Source: Cyclobacteriaceae bacterium
GTDB lineage: Bacteria; Bacteroidota; Bacteroidia; Cytophagales; Cyclobacteriaceae
Assembly (NCBI GenBank): GCA_019694875.1
Contig: JAIBBC010000001.1
Location: 682,001-746,000, forward strand
Direction: 5' to 3'
Length of the DNA: 64,000 nt
Shown: positions 23,745 to 32,611 of the stretch, one piece after another
Position numbering within the stretch: position 1 is the stretch's first letter
How the letters are laid out: the number at the start of each line of letters is the position of its first letter
Translations under genes and position numbers: made by a program
Notes under the pieces: generated by a model
Told to the model about the DNA's origin: nothing
The model's input: the letters and a program-made list of their open reading frames with translations, nothing else
Databases searched by the model: none

Positions 23745-25016
23745 TTAATTGATCAGATCAAATCCGGTAAACGGAACCAGTGCTTTTGGAATTTTGATTC
23801 CGCTTTTGGTTTGGTTGTTCTCCAGAATAGCCGCCACAATACGCGGCAACGCAAGTGCACTGCCGTTCAGTGTATGTAACAACTGAGTTTTCCCGTCTTT
23901 GGTTTTATAGCGAAGCTTCAACCGGTTTGCCTGGAAGGTTTCAAAATTACTGACCGAACTAACCTCCAGCCAGCGTTGTTGCGCCGCGGAGAACACCTCC
24001 ATGTCGTACGTCATCGCTGAGTTAAAGCCCATGTCGCCTCCGCACAATAACAGCTTCCGGTATGGGAGTTCAAGTTTCTCTAACAAACCCTGAACATGTG
24101 AACACATGTCATCCAGCGTGTCATAAGAATCTTCCGGCTTGGTGATCTGTACAATCTCTACTTTATCGAACTGGTGCAAGCGATTCAGGCCGCGTACATG
24201 CGCACCCCAGCTGCCTGCTTCTCTTCTAAAGCACGGAGTATATCCGGCATTTTTTACAGGTAGTTCATTCTCATTCATCATTACATCGCGGTAAAGATTT
24301 GTGATCGGAACTTCCGCAGTAGGAATAAGATACAACCCATCTTCGGTAACAAAGTACATCTGGCCTTCCTTGTCGGGAAGCTGGCCGGTGCCGTAGCCGG
24401 ATGCTTCATTTACTACAATCGGTGGTTGAATTTCGCGGTAGCCTTTCTGTTCGGCTTCCTGCAAAAAGAAATTGATCAACGCGCGCTGTAGTTTGGCGCC
24501 CTTTCCTTTATAAACCGGAAAACCGGCTCCGCTGATTTTATTGCCAAGATCAAAATCGATGATGTCGTATTTTTTGATCAGTTCCCAGTGGGGCAATGCA
24601 TCCGCGTCAAGCGCAGGAATCGTTCCATGCTGATGAACGTTGATATTATCTTCTGCCGATTTTCCTGCGGGCACTTTCGTATGCGGAACGTTCGGGATTT
24701 TATATAGATGTTTCAGCAATTGATCTTCATACGATGCACGGTCATCTTCATGCTTTTTGATGGCATCTTTATCGCTGGCAATGGCGGCACGCAACGAGGC
24801 TGCCTCATCGGCCTTTCCGTTTTTCATGAGCTCGCCAATGCGTTTTGATTCAGCATTGGATTTCGACTTAAGATCATCAGCAAGCTGTTGCGATTTCTTG
24901 CGTTCATCGTCCAGGCGGATGGCTTCATCGATCAGGCTCTCGGCATTCAGTCCGCGCTTCTTCAGTCCGGTTAATATGGTTTCGCGATGCTCGCGGATTA
25001 CGGAAACTTGTAACAT
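23745..25016 (-). CDS. serS: Seryl-tRNA synthetase
   Basis: A class II synthetase of 423 residues. Residues 1-110 form the antiparallel coiled-coil tRNA-binding arm (ESLIDEAIRLDDERKKSQQ). Motif 2 is FRREAGSWGAHVRG, and motif 3 is LNGSALALPRIVAAILEN. Length and order are normal. It charges tRNA-Ser and possibly tRNA-Sec. Confidence 0.97.
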   Translation of the reverse strand: MLQVSVIREHRETILTGLKKRGLNAESLIDEAIRLDDERKKSQQLADDLKSKSNAESKRIGELMKNGKADEAASLRAAIASDKDAIKKHEDDRASYEDQLLKHLYKIPNVPHTKVPAGKSAEDNINVHQHGTIPALDADALPHWELIKKYDIIDFDLGNKISGAGFPVYKGKGAKLQRALINFFLQEAEQKGYREIQPPIVVNEASGYGTGQLPDKEGQMYFVTEDGLYLIPTAEVPITNLYRDVMMNENELPVKNAGYTPCFRREAGSWGAHVRGLNRLHQFDKVEIVQITKPEDSYDTLDDMCSHVQGLLEKLELPYRKLLLCGGDMGFNSAMTYDMEVFSAAQQRWLEVSSVSNFETFQANRLKLRYKTKDGKTQLLHTLNGSALALPRIVAAILENNQTKSGIKIPKALVPFTGFDLIN

Positions 25017-25095
25017 TTGCGTGAATTAATTGGCCGTAAAATTAGTTCTTTGACCGGACAGAAAGCCCGCAAAACCAACAAATTCTGCACATTTA

Positions 25096-25126
25096 TTTGT
25101 TTGTATTCAATTTTAGCCTATACTTG
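25096..25126 (+). promoter_or_regulatory. Promoter of rho with a long leader
   Basis: TTTG (25096-25099), a 19-bp spacer and TATACTTG (25119-25126) fit the Bacteroidota promoter TTTG-N19-21-TAnnTTTG with one mismatch. The start would be near 25132, giving a leader of about 145 nt before rho. Rho genes of other bacteria are autoregulated in long leaders. Nothing else is seen in the 261-bp gap. Confidence 0.5.
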
Positions 25127-25277
25127 TGCCATCAACGGCTGACCCAAGCCTCTAAACGAATAACCTTACCCTGCTGAAATTTTAGTTACTCTGGCTGCCG
25201 CTTGAATTTCATTCTCTGAATTTTTCCAAATACACATCCTTCATATCTCTTATTATTAAAATCCACTTTTTAGTATC

Positions 25278-26840
25278 ATGTACACAATTGACGATCTGAA
25301 TGTCAAGTTGCTTTCGGAGTTGAAAGAACTCGCGGAACAAATGGGCGTAAAAAATGCCAAGAAGCTCTCCAAGCAGGAACTGGTTTACAAAATCCTCGAC
25401 CAGCAGGCAATTACCGGTGAAGCCCCCGGTGCAAAAAAAGAAAAAGAAAAGCCGGCACCCGAAGGCCGCACCCTGCGTCCGCGCAAGCGTGAAAACGTAA
25501 CTGCTCCGGCACCCAAAACAGAAAAAGAACAATCGTCAGAAGAAATTCTGAATACCATTAACACCGAGGTTGACTCAACCATCACCCGTTTTGACGAACC
25601 TCAGCAACAGAAACCTGTTCGCGAAGAAAATCAGCAGCGTGAACATAACCGCGGTCCGCGCGAAGAGCGCCAGGGAAATCCCAACCAACATCAGGCACCG
25701 CAAAATCGTCCTAATATTAAAGAGTTCGATGGCGCCATTTCAAACGAAGGCGTACTCGAAATCATGCAGGATGGTTATGGCTTCCTCCGCTCATCGGATT
25801 ATAATTACCTGGCCAGCCCGGATGATATTTACGTGTCTCCTTCACAGATTAAGTTATTCGGCTTGAAAACCGGTGATACCGTGAAAGGTTCGATCCGTCC
25901 GCCAAAAGAAGGCGAAAAGTATTTTGCGCTTTTGAAGGTTGAGTCTGTAAATGGAAAAACAACGGAAGAAATCCGCGACCGAGTAGCGTTCGAATATTTA
26001 ACGCCACTCTTCCCGGAAGAAAAATTAAAGTTGAGCACTGCGCCTGATAATATGTCAACGCGTATTCTTGATTTGTTCTCACCAATCGGTAAAGGTCAGC
26101 GCGGTATGATCGTGGCCCAGCCAAAAACCGGTAAAACGGTGCTGTTGAAAAACATTGCTAATGCGATTGCTGAAAACCATCCGGAAGTATATCTGCTGGT
26201 TCTTCTGATTGATGAACGTCCCGAAGAAGTTACCGATATGGCCCGCAGCGTGAAGGCTGAAGTAATTGCCTCCACGTTTGACGAGCAGGCAGAACGCCAC
26301 GTAAAAGTTGCCAGCATTGTGCTTGAAAAAGCAAAACGCATGGTGGAGTGCGGTCACGATGTGGTAATTCTTCTTGACTCGATCACGCGTTTGGCCCGTG
26401 CGTATAACACGGTTGTTCCTTCATCGGGTAAAATTCTTTCCGGTGGTGTGGATGCAAACGCCCTGCACAAGCCGAAGCGCTTCTTCGGAGCAGCACGTAA
26501 CATTGAAAACGGTGGTTCATTAACGATTATCGCCACCGCATTAATTGAAACCGGTTCCAAAATGGACGAAGTTATCTTCGAAGAATTTAAAGGAACGGGT
26601 AACATGGAATTACAGCTGGATCGCAAGCTTTCTAACAAGCGCGTGTACCCTGCGATTGACGTTCCGGCTTCCGGTACAAGACGCGAGGATCTGCTGATGC
26701 GGGAAGATGAACTTCAGCGCGTGTGGATTCTCCGCAAGTACATGAGTGATATGAACTCAAACGAAGCAATGGAATTCCTGTTGAGCAAAATGAAAGGAAC
26801 CCGCAACAACGATGAGTTCCTGCTGTCGATGAACGGGTAA
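25278..26840 (+). CDS. rho: Transcription termination factor Rho
   Basis: Rho is the hexameric RNA helicase that ends transcription. The 520 residues comprise a Rho N-domain (1-43), a low-complexity charged Gln/Asn/Pro-rich insert (about 45-145), a cold-shock-like RNA-binding domain (about 150-225) with GYGFLRS, and the ATPase core with Walker A AQPKTGKT (280-287), [13 protein letters not shown] and the Q/R-loop region. The core is complete. The insert is longer than in E. coli Rho (419), as in many Bacteroidota and Actinobacteria, and may add RNA affinity. Confidence 0.97.
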   Translation: MYTIDDLNVKLLSELKELAEQMGVKNAKKLSKQELVYKILDQQAITGEAPGAKKEKEKPAPEGRTLRPRKRENVTAPAPKTEKEQSSEEILNTINTEVDSTITRFDEPQQQKPVREENQQREHNRGPREERQGNPNQHQAPQNRPNIKEFDGAISNEGVLEIMQDGYGFLRSSDYNYLASPDDIYVSPSQIKLFGLKTGDTVKGSIRPPKEGEKYFALLKVESVNGKTTEEIRDRVAFEYLTPLFPEEKLKLSTAPDNMSTRILDLFSPIGKGQRGMIVAQPKTGKTVLLKNIANAIAENHPEVYLLVLLIDERPEEVTDMARSVKAEVIASTFDEQAERHVKVASIVLEKAKRMVECGHDVVILLDSITRLARAYNTVVPSSGKILSGGVDANALHKPKRFFGAARNIENGGSLTIIATALIETGSKMDEVIFEEFKGTGNMELQLDRKLSNKRVYPAIDVPASGTRREDLLMREDELQRVWILRKYMSDMNSNEAMEFLLSKMKGTRNNDEFLLSMNG

Positions 26841-26862
26841 TTGATAAATCAGTCTGAAATCT

Positions 26863-26896
26863 TAGCCAGTAGGGAAACTTACTGGCTATTTTTTTT
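26863..26896 (+). terminator. Rho-independent terminator after rho
   Basis: TAGCCAGTA (26863-26871) and TACTGGCTA (26880-26888) form a perfect 9-bp stem with an 8-base loop, followed by eight T residues. It overlaps the last codons of the convergent helicase gene. Confidence 0.9.
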
Positions 26897-28135
26897 GTCA
26901 TGAAAAGCGCCCTTAAACGTAGGGTCGTCTCTGCGTTTTTGTTGATCTATTTCGCGGGCCATTTGCTGCGATTCCTCAAAGGAGGTTTTGGTTATCTCAA
27001 CTTCTGCAGGAATTTTTTCTTCACGAATTTTCTCGCGAATCAGCTTTTCGATCTTTTGGATGTGATATTCCTCGGCTTTGTTTACAAACGTAATTGCTGA
27101 GCCTTCCTGGAATGCCCTGCCTGTACGCCCGATGCGGTGAACATAATCTTCATACAAAATCGGCACATCGAAATTGATGACGTGTGAAACCTTTGTCACA
27201 TCGATTCCGCGAGCCGTGACATCGGTAGTAACCAAAACCCTGAGATTGCCCTGTTTGAATTCATTAACCGCGTTGATCCGTGTATTCTGGCTTTTGTTCG
27301 AATGAATAACCTTTACCGGACCAAGTCCTTTTCGATCCAGGTATTTTGATACTGCGTCTGCGTTTGCTTTCGTTCGGGTAAAGATCATCACGCGATTAAA
27401 CGTTTCCCGATTCTGAAGCAAATACTCAATAAAGTTGATTTTTGTTTTCAGGTTCGGAACGCGATACATAACCTGACTTACCTGCCGCGCAGGTGTAGCC
27501 TGTGGCGTTACTTCAATCTTAACGGGGAACTCTAAAAAATCGCCTGATAAACGCTCAACCTTTTCGGGAAATGTTGCTGAGAAAAGAAGATTCTGTCGCT
27601 TGCGCGGAATCACATCAAATATTTTCCTGAGCTGAGGCATGAAACCCATGTCCATCATGCGATCGGCCTCGTCAATTACCAGCGTTTTGATTTGTTTGAC
27701 AGGAAGTTCATTGGTCAGGTATAACTCCATAAAACGGCCGGGGGTGGCAATCAGAATATCAACTCCTTTTTGAATGGCTTCGATTTGAGTTTTTATTCCG
27801 ACTCCTCCATAAATCGGCAGAATTCTTAAATCGGTGTTTTTCGCAAAAGACTTTGCGTGCTCGGTGATTTGGAGTGTTAATTCCTTTGTCGGAACGAGAA
27901 CTATCGCCCGAGGGTCGTTTCCCTGCGCGTATTTCACCTTCATCAGCAAAGGCAGCAAATAAGCAGCAGTTTTTCCGGTCCCCGTTTGCGCGATCCCGAT
28001 TACCTGTTGTCCTCCTAAAATGATCGGAATGGCCTTTTGCTGAATATCGGTTGGCTCGGAAAAGCCCGCGTCATGCACCGCGTCAAGCAGCTGCCGGTTC
28101 AGGTTGAATTGTTCAAATGTGGCAGCTTCTTTCAC
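26879..28135 (-). CDS. DEAD-box ATP-dependent RNA helicase
   Basis: A 418-residue helicase of the RhlE/DeaD type, remodelling RNA or assisting ribosome assembly or decay. Visible motifs are Q motif FSEPTDIQQKAIP, Walker A AQTGTGKT, PGR, VIDEADRMMDMGF, SAT, RGIDVTKV and HRIGRTGR. It has a short basic C-terminus and no long RGG tail. It is divergent from pyrC by 12 bp. Its 3' end lies inside the rho terminator. Confidence 0.95.
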   Translation of the reverse strand: MKEAATFEQFNLNRQLLDAVHDAGFSEPTDIQQKAIPIILGGQQVIGIAQTGTGKTAAYLLPLLMKVKYAQGNDPRAIVLVPTKELTLQITEHAKSFAKNTDLRILPIYGGVGIKTQIEAIQKGVDILIATPGRFMELYLTNELPVKQIKTLVIDEADRMMDMGFMPQLRKIFDVIPRKRQNLLFSATFPEKVERLSGDFLEFPVKIEVTPQATPARQVSQVMYRVPNLKTKINFIEYLLQNRETFNRVMIFTRTKANADAVSKYLDRKGLGPVKVIHSNKSQNTRINAVNEFKQGNLRVLVTTDVTARGIDVTKVSHVINFDVPILYEDYVHRIGRTGRAFQEGSAITFVNKAEEYHIQKIEKLIREKIREEKIPAEVEITKTSFEESQQMAREIDQQKRRDDPTFKGAFHDKKNSQ

Positions 28136-28143
28136 TAACTTTG
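28136..28143 (+). promoter_or_regulatory. -7 box of pyrC, 4 bases before the start codon
   Basis: TAACTTTG is an exact TAnnTTTG match and ends 4 bases before ATG 28148. The divergent helicase starts at 28135, so the pyrC promoter must lie here or inside the helicase gene. No good -33 element is seen. Transcription would begin at or next to the start codon. Confidence 0.4.
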
Positions 28144-28147
28144 TATT

Positions 28148-29494
28148 ATGAGCTCAATTCTGATTCTTAATGCAAATATAGTCAACGAAAACAAGGTCTT
28201 TCAGGGCGATGTGCTGATCCGGAATGAACGGATTGAAAAAATAGGCACCGGCTTACAGTCGGAGAAAGCGGATAAAATCATCGATGCAAAAGGTAAATAC
28301 TTGTTGCCGGGCGCGATTGATGATCAGGTCCATTTTCGTGAGCCGGGATTGACCCATAAAGCAAACATCTTCACCGAATCACGCGCTGCGGTGGCTGGTG
28401 GCGTTACCAGCTTTATGGAAATGCCAAATACCATCCCTCCTACGTTCACGCAAAGTTTGCTGGAAGACAAGTATCAAATCGCAGCAAAAAACTCGCTGGC
28501 CAATTACTCCTTCTATATCGGTGCTTCGAACGATAATCTTGACGAAATTCTCAAAACTGACGCCACGAAGGTTTGTGGATTAAAAATTTTCATGGGATCA
28601 TCAACCGGAAACCTTTTGGTGGACGATCCAAAGGTGCTGGAAAAAATCTTTTCAAACGTTCCGTTTCTGATCGCGTCCCATTGTGAAGATGAGCCAACGA
28701 TTCGCAGAAATACCGAAGAGTTCCGTAACAAGTATGGCGAGGATTTGCCGATGGAATATCATCCGCTGATTCGCAGTGAAGAAGCTTGTTATAAATCTTC
28801 ATCATTCGCCATCAATCTGGCAAAAAAACACGGCACACGCTTTCACGTTCTCCACATCTCTACTGCAAAAGAAACGTTGTTGTTCGATGATAAAACTCCG
28901 CTTGACAAGAAAAGGGTTACCGCAGAAGCCTGCATTCATCATTTGTGGTTTAATGACTCCGACTACAAGCGACTGGGCACAAAAATCAAATGGAATCCCG
29001 CCATCAAAACGCCACTTGATCAGAAAGCAATTATGAATGCTGTTTTGTCGGACCACATCGATGTAATCGCAACCGATCATGCACCGCATACTATCGAAGA
29101 AAAAAATAACCCGTATTTCAAAGCACCTTCCGGCGGGCCGCTGGTTCAACACAGTGTTGTAGCTATGCTGGAGTTTTATCATCGCGGTGAAATCTCGATT
29201 GAAAACATCGTTAAAAAAATGTGCCACAACCCGGCCATTCTTTTCCGTGTCCGGGAACGCGGATTTATTCGCGAAGGTTATTATGCAGATTTGACGCTGG
29301 TTGATCTGAATAGTCCATGGCAAGTGTCGAAAGACAATATTTTATCGAAATGCGGCTGGTCGCCATTTGAAGGTGAAAGCTTTAAATCGAAAATCACCCA
29401 CACCTTTGTTTCCGGCCATTTGGCTTACGAGAATGGAGTTTTAAATGAAAATCAGCCCGGAAAGCGGCTTTTATTTAATGCGGAATTGGGATAG
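28148..29494 (+). CDS. pyrC: Dihydroorotase (class I)
   Basis: The third step of pyrimidine synthesis, cyclising carbamoyl-aspartate. The 448-residue amidohydrolase has metal ligands in DQVHFREPG, the lysine in LKIFMGSSTG, HISTAKE and DHAPHT. Length fits the class I (PyrC/AllB-like) enzymes. Related allantoinases and hydantoinases share these motifs, but VHFREPG and MPNT favour dihydroorotase. Confidence 0.9.
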   Translation: MSSILILNANIVNENKVFQGDVLIRNERIEKIGTGLQSEKADKIIDAKGKYLLPGAIDDQVHFREPGLTHKANIFTESRAAVAGGVTSFMEMPNTIPPTFTQSLLEDKYQIAAKNSLANYSFYIGASNDNLDEILKTDATKVCGLKIFMGSSTGNLLVDDPKVLEKIFSNVPFLIASHCEDEPTIRRNTEEFRNKYGEDLPMEYHPLIRSEEACYKSSSFAINLAKKHGTRFHVLHISTAKETLLFDDKTPLDKKRVTAEACIHHLWFNDSDYKRLGTKIKWNPAIKTPLDQKAIMNAVLSDHIDVIATDHAPHTIEEKNNPYFKAPSGGPLVQHSVVAMLEFYHRGEISIENIVKKMCHNPAILFRVRERGFIREGYYADLTLVDLNSPWQVSKDNILSKCGWSPFEGESFKSKITHTFVSGHLAYENGVLNENQPGKRLLFNAELG

Positions 29495-29497
29495 GCT

Positions 29498-29527
29498 TTT
29501 GATTTTAACCCAGCCTGTCTAACTTTG
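29498..29527 (+). promoter_or_regulatory. Promoter of tRNA-His
   Basis: TTTG (29498-29501), an 18-bp spacer and an exact TAACTTTG (29520-29527) make the best Bacteroidota promoter match in the window. The tRNA begins 14 bases downstream. Confidence 0.65.
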
Positions 29528-29540
29528 CAGTCCTCAAAAC

Positions 29541-29615
29541 GGTGATTGTAGCTCAGTTGGTTAGAGCGCCTGATTGTGGTTCAGGAGGTCGTGGGTTCGA
29601 CCCCCATCATTCACC
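29541..29615 (+). tRNA. tRNA-His (anticodon GTG)
   Basis: The cloverleaf folds with an anticodon stem CCTGA/TCAGG around a loop TTGTGGT (anticodon GTG). The T-arm GTGGG/CCCAT encloses TTCGACC. A 5' extra G at 29541 opposite discriminator C29615 is the known tRNA-His identity pair. The acceptor stem GTGATTG/CATTCAC has one T-T mismatch. The 3' CCA is not encoded after the discriminator. Confidence 0.97.
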
Positions 29616-29626
29616 CACTTAAAGAA

Positions 29627-29656
29627 AACCTCGCCTGAATATTGGCGGGGTTTTTT
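29627..29656 (+). terminator. Rho-independent terminator after tRNA-His
   Basis: AACCTCGCC (29627-29635) pairs with GGCGGGGTT (29644-29652) through nine pairs including one T-G, with an 8-base loop, and a T-run extends to 29656. It lies 11 bases after the tRNA and 13 bases before the next gene. Confidence 0.9.
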
Positions 29657-29669
29657 AATTTTAAGACTT

Positions 29670-30569
29670 ATGAAAAAACTGTCCTTCTCTGCGCTGCTCA
29701 TTTTTTCAGCGCTTTTCTCTTCTGCTCAATATTCTTTCGATCCTAAAAAACTGGCCCAGGAGCTAAAGGAACTCTCATCGGGTGTCATGGATGGCCGAAG
29801 AACCGGCACCGAAGGAAATCGCAAGGCGCGGATATACATCATTGATCACCTGAAACAATTGGGGGTGGAACGTTTTGTTCCCGGATACGAGCAACCCTTC
29901 TCCGTTTCACAAGCGGGCAGCCTTGCACAGGGAACGGGCGGTGTAAACATTCTGGGGGTGATTCCGGGGAAGAAACAAGAGACTATTGTGATCAGCGCAC
30001 ATTACGACCATCTTGGTAGTCGTGATGGCAAGGTTTACTACGGTGCTGACGATAACGCTTCAGGTACTGTAGCTTTATTAGCGATGGCTGAATATTTTAA
30101 GAAGAATGCTCCGGAACACAGAATCATCATAGCTTTTTTTGATGCCGAAGAAATGGGACTTCGCGGGTCGCGGTATTTCGTAGGTGCCACCGATCTGGAA
30201 AAAGAGAATATTGTTCTCAATATCAATATGGATATGGTTGCCCGTGGCGACAAAAATGAATTATACGTATGCGGAACTTCCTATTATCCACAACTTAAAG
30301 CGCCTGTAGAAACTATCCAAAAACCAGAGGGCATGGCGCTTTTATTCGGACATGACGGTACATCTGAAGGTTCCGACAACTGGACAAACCAATCCGATCA
30401 GGGAAGCTTTCACGCCAAGAAAATCCCATTTTTGTATTTTGGTGTTGAAGATCATCCGGATTATCACCGGCCCACGGACACATTCGACAAAGTAAACCAG
30501 GATTTTTACGCGAAGAGTGTGGAAACAATCCTGCTGTCTGTAAAAGCACTCGACCGCTCGCTCAACTAA
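29670..30569 (+). CDS. Secreted M28-family metallopeptidase
   Basis: The open frame extends into the tRNA, but the ATG at 29670 gives a proper signal peptide (KKLSFSALLIFSALFSSAQ) and 299 residues. Di-zinc ligands are in ISAHYDHLG, GADDNASG, FFDAEEMGLRGS, INMDMVAR and YHRPTDT. This is an aminopeptidase-type M28 enzyme exported to the periplasm or outside. A cytoplasmic relative is transposon cargo at 10351. Confidence 0.92.
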   Translation: MKKLSFSALLIFSALFSSAQYSFDPKKLAQELKELSSGVMDGRRTGTEGNRKARIYIIDHLKQLGVERFVPGYEQPFSVSQAGSLAQGTGGVNILGVIPGKKQETIVISAHYDHLGSRDGKVYYGADDNASGTVALLAMAEYFKKNAPEHRIIIAFFDAEEMGLRGSRYFVGATDLEKENIVLNINMDMVARGDKNELYVCGTSYYPQLKAPVETIQKPEGMALLFGHDGTSEGSDNWTNQSDQGSFHAKKIPFLYFGVEDHPDYHRPTDTFDKVNQDFYAKSVETILLSVKALDRSLN

Positions 30570-30604
30570 AGGCGATAAGAAAAAACTTATTGAATTACAA
30601 TACG

Positions 30605-30633
30605 CGCACCCGCTTGGGGTGCGTTACTCTTTT
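30605..30633 (+). terminator. Terminator after the secreted peptidase
   Basis: CGCACCC (30605-30611) and GGGTGCG (30617-30623) form a perfect 7-bp stem with a 5-base loop, followed by TTACTCTTTT. It precedes the small gene at 30648. Confidence 0.7.
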
Positions 30634-30647
30634 AACTAAGTTTAAGC

Positions 30648-30896
30648 ATGGTTACGTGGGCTGAATTCAAACGGTTTTCGCTGGATAATAAAGTCAAGAC
30701 TTTATACGAGCACGGAACGTTTGTCATGGCCATTCGCTATTATCGCTACAAGGTGAACCTGTACATGCTTGGAAACAACTATCTGGAAGTATTCATCAAT
30801 CACAAGCATGCTTCCATTGAAAAAATAACGCTGCTTGACCGGCAGCACAGTCGGATGAAATTTTATTCTGACCAGATCAAACTTCCGGCACTATGA
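30648..30896 (+). CDS. Small protein of unknown function
   Basis: An 82-residue basic, aromatic-rich protein (AIRYYRYKVNLYMLGNNYLEVF) without signal peptide. No family is recognised. It has its own near-consensus -7 box (TAAGTTTA, 30637-30644) and is bounded by terminators on both sides, which supports a real independent gene. Confidence 0.7.
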   Translation: MVTWAEFKRFSLDNKVKTLYEHGTFVMAIRYYRYKVNLYMLGNNYLEVFINHKHASIEKITLLDRQHSRMKFYSDQIKLPAL

Positions 30897-30904
30897 TCCA
30901 ATAA

Positions 30905-30937
30905 AAAAGCCTTCCGAAATTCAGAAGGCTTTTCTTT
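30905..30937. terminator. Bidirectional terminator
   Basis: AAAAGCCTTC (30905-30914) and GAAGGCTTTT (30924-30933) form a perfect 10-bp stem with a 9-base loop, flanked by A- and T-runs. It ends transcription from both convergent neighbours. Confidence 0.9.
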
Positions 30938-30954
30938 TAAATTCTTATCGTCAA

Positions 30955-31689
30955 TTAAACGGTTGCTGCAGCACCTTCAAATTTTGTTGATGCCTTCAGA
31001 GTCACAGCTTTCTTCGCTTTGTATCCGCAATATCCGCAAAGGAAATGCTTTAACAACTCACCCTCTTCAGTTTCAGTCGGGGCCTTCAGAATTTCTTCTT
31101 TCACCACTTTGAATGTCTGGTAATTACATTCCGGGCACTGAACAGCGTGCAGGTGACCTGCATATTTTTCAATCTTAACGTAGCCAGATTCCTCGTCCTT
31201 CCATACGTCATAGTCCATCGAGAAGAGGTTTTCTTCAGCCTGCATACCTTCATCCAGGTAAACGTCTTCTTCTTCTTCACTGAGAAGCTTCATAGGCTTA
31301 CCAGTTTTAGGAGAAATCCGTGGCTTGTAGCGCAACACCTTTAAGCGTTTCTCGATGTAGAAAGGATAGTAGAACTTCAACAGGTTTTGCATAATCAAAC
31401 CTGCAAGCAAGCCCATTGAAATGGTTGTGAACAACCTGACAATAATCCACAACGTTGTTCCGGTTTCTTCAGTAACCCATGAATTGAAGTAAAATGCAAA
31501 TCCAATTACAATGATTACCGCGCCTACCAACAAAAGCTTGATTTCGTGCCGGTTGATGTAGTCGTATTTGTCTTTAGACTCTTTGGTAATTGATAACTTC
31601 AGCAAATGGCCGAGTACCACCAAAATTCCTGCAGCCCAACAGCCAAAAGCTATTTTCTGAGCCAGGTGATTCCATTCCGGGTAATTCAT
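30955..31689 (-). CDS. Membrane protein with C-terminal zinc ribbon
   Basis: Three hydrophobic segments occupy the N-terminal about 125 residues of this 244-residue protein (AFGCWAAGILVVLGHLL, LLLVGAVIIVIGFAFYF, LFTTISMGLLAGLIM). The cytoplasmic tail has an acidic region and a zinc ribbon with CPEC at about 188 and CGYCGYK at about 222. No family name is certain. A role in membrane-associated regulation is only a guess. Confidence 0.75.
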   Translation of the reverse strand: MNYPEWNHLAQKIAFGCWAAGILVVLGHLLKLSITKESKDKYDYINRHEIKLLLVGAVIIVIGFAFYFNSWVTEETGTTLWIIVRLFTTISMGLLAGLIMQNLLKFYYPFYIEKRLKVLRYKPRISPKTGKPMKLLSEEEEDVYLDEGMQAEENLFSMDYDVWKDEESGYVKIEKYAGHLHAVQCPECNYQTFKVVKEEILKAPTETEEGELLKHFLCGYCGYKAKKAVTLKASTKFEGAAATV

Positions 31690-31837
31690 GTTCAGGGTTG
31701 TTTTAGTGAGTTATTTTCGTTGCAAATATAATTTCTTGATCAAATAAGTCACAGGATGGTTAAGCCTGTGAAAAAACTACCCAATTTAATACTCTTTTCG
31801 ATTAAAAGTGACCGAAAAACGGCTCTTTTTTAGCAAA

Positions 31838-32611
31838 TCAGATGGTGGCTTTTACGAGAAAGCCGTGGATAAGATTCGCAGTCTCGGTTTCTTTTTCAAA
31901 CATACCCATATGAGCCACATCCAAGACAATATTGAGATGCGGGTTTACGGCCAAATTGGCCTGTTTTTGAAGTGTATCCATCGGAATTACCGTGTCCTTT
32001 TCACCTGCGATAAACATTATCGCATGATTAAATTTTTGGATAACACTTGTTAGGTCTGGACGGTCGCGCATTGCTTTCGCATAGCCGATAAGCGTTTCGC
32101 TTTTGGTCTGTAAGGCCATATTTACGGCAAACGGTACATCCGGATGAGCCTTATTATAAAACAATGGAGGAATAAACGATTCAATGAAAGGTGCAACGCC
32201 ATTGTTCTTCACAAACTCAATTACCTTGTTGCGTGAAGCCTTGCGTTCTTCACTGTCTGCGTAAGCTGTAGAATGGAATAATCCGAACGCGGAAAATAAT
32301 TCCGGCTGTTGATTAACCATGGCTAACGTCACATATCCACCTAAACTATGGCCGATTGGAATGCATTGCTTAATCTTCAGGCTAGTCAGCAATTTGTTAA
32401 TGGACGCTGCCGCATCGGCCACCGAAAAGTTGGCCGGAAGTGATTTGCTTTTTCCGAAGCCCGGCAGATCTACCGAAATAATCCTGAAATCTTTGGAAAG
32501 AAGTTTTGCGAAGCGCGTCCAGACTTCGTGCGTCTCGCAGAATCCATGAATAAGTATTACCGGAAATCCCGTACCCTGATCGGTATGGAAGACATCGGAA
32601 GCCTCAGGCAT
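31838..32611 (-). CDS. Alpha/beta-hydrolase
   Basis: The 257-residue product has the oxyanion region ILIHGFCETHEVW, nucleophile elbow GHSLGG, acid in GEKDTVIP and a C-terminal His in VAHMGMFE. It lacks a signal peptide. The substrate cannot be told (esterase, lipase-like or C-C hydrolase). Its start overlaps the dxs 3' end by 8 bp, so it is probably co-expressed with dxs. Confidence 0.88.
   Translation of the reverse strand: MPEASDVFHTDQGTGFPVILIHGFCETHEVWTRFAKLLSKDFRIISVDLPGFGKSKSLPANFSVADAAASINKLLTSLKIKQCIPIGHSLGGYVTLAMVNQQPELFSAFGLFHSTAYADSEERKASRNKVIEFVKNNGVAPFIESFIPPLFYNKAHPDVPFAVNMALQTKSETLIGYAKAMRDRPDLTSVIQKFNHAIMFIAGEKDTVIPMDTLQKQANLAVNPHLNIVLDVAHMGMFEKETETANLIHGFLVKATI

Noticed and set aside
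29574-29669. N-terminal extension of the secreted M28 peptidase into the tRNA gene
   Set aside because: The frame merely stays open through tRNA-His and its terminator; ATG 29670 begins with a clear signal peptide.
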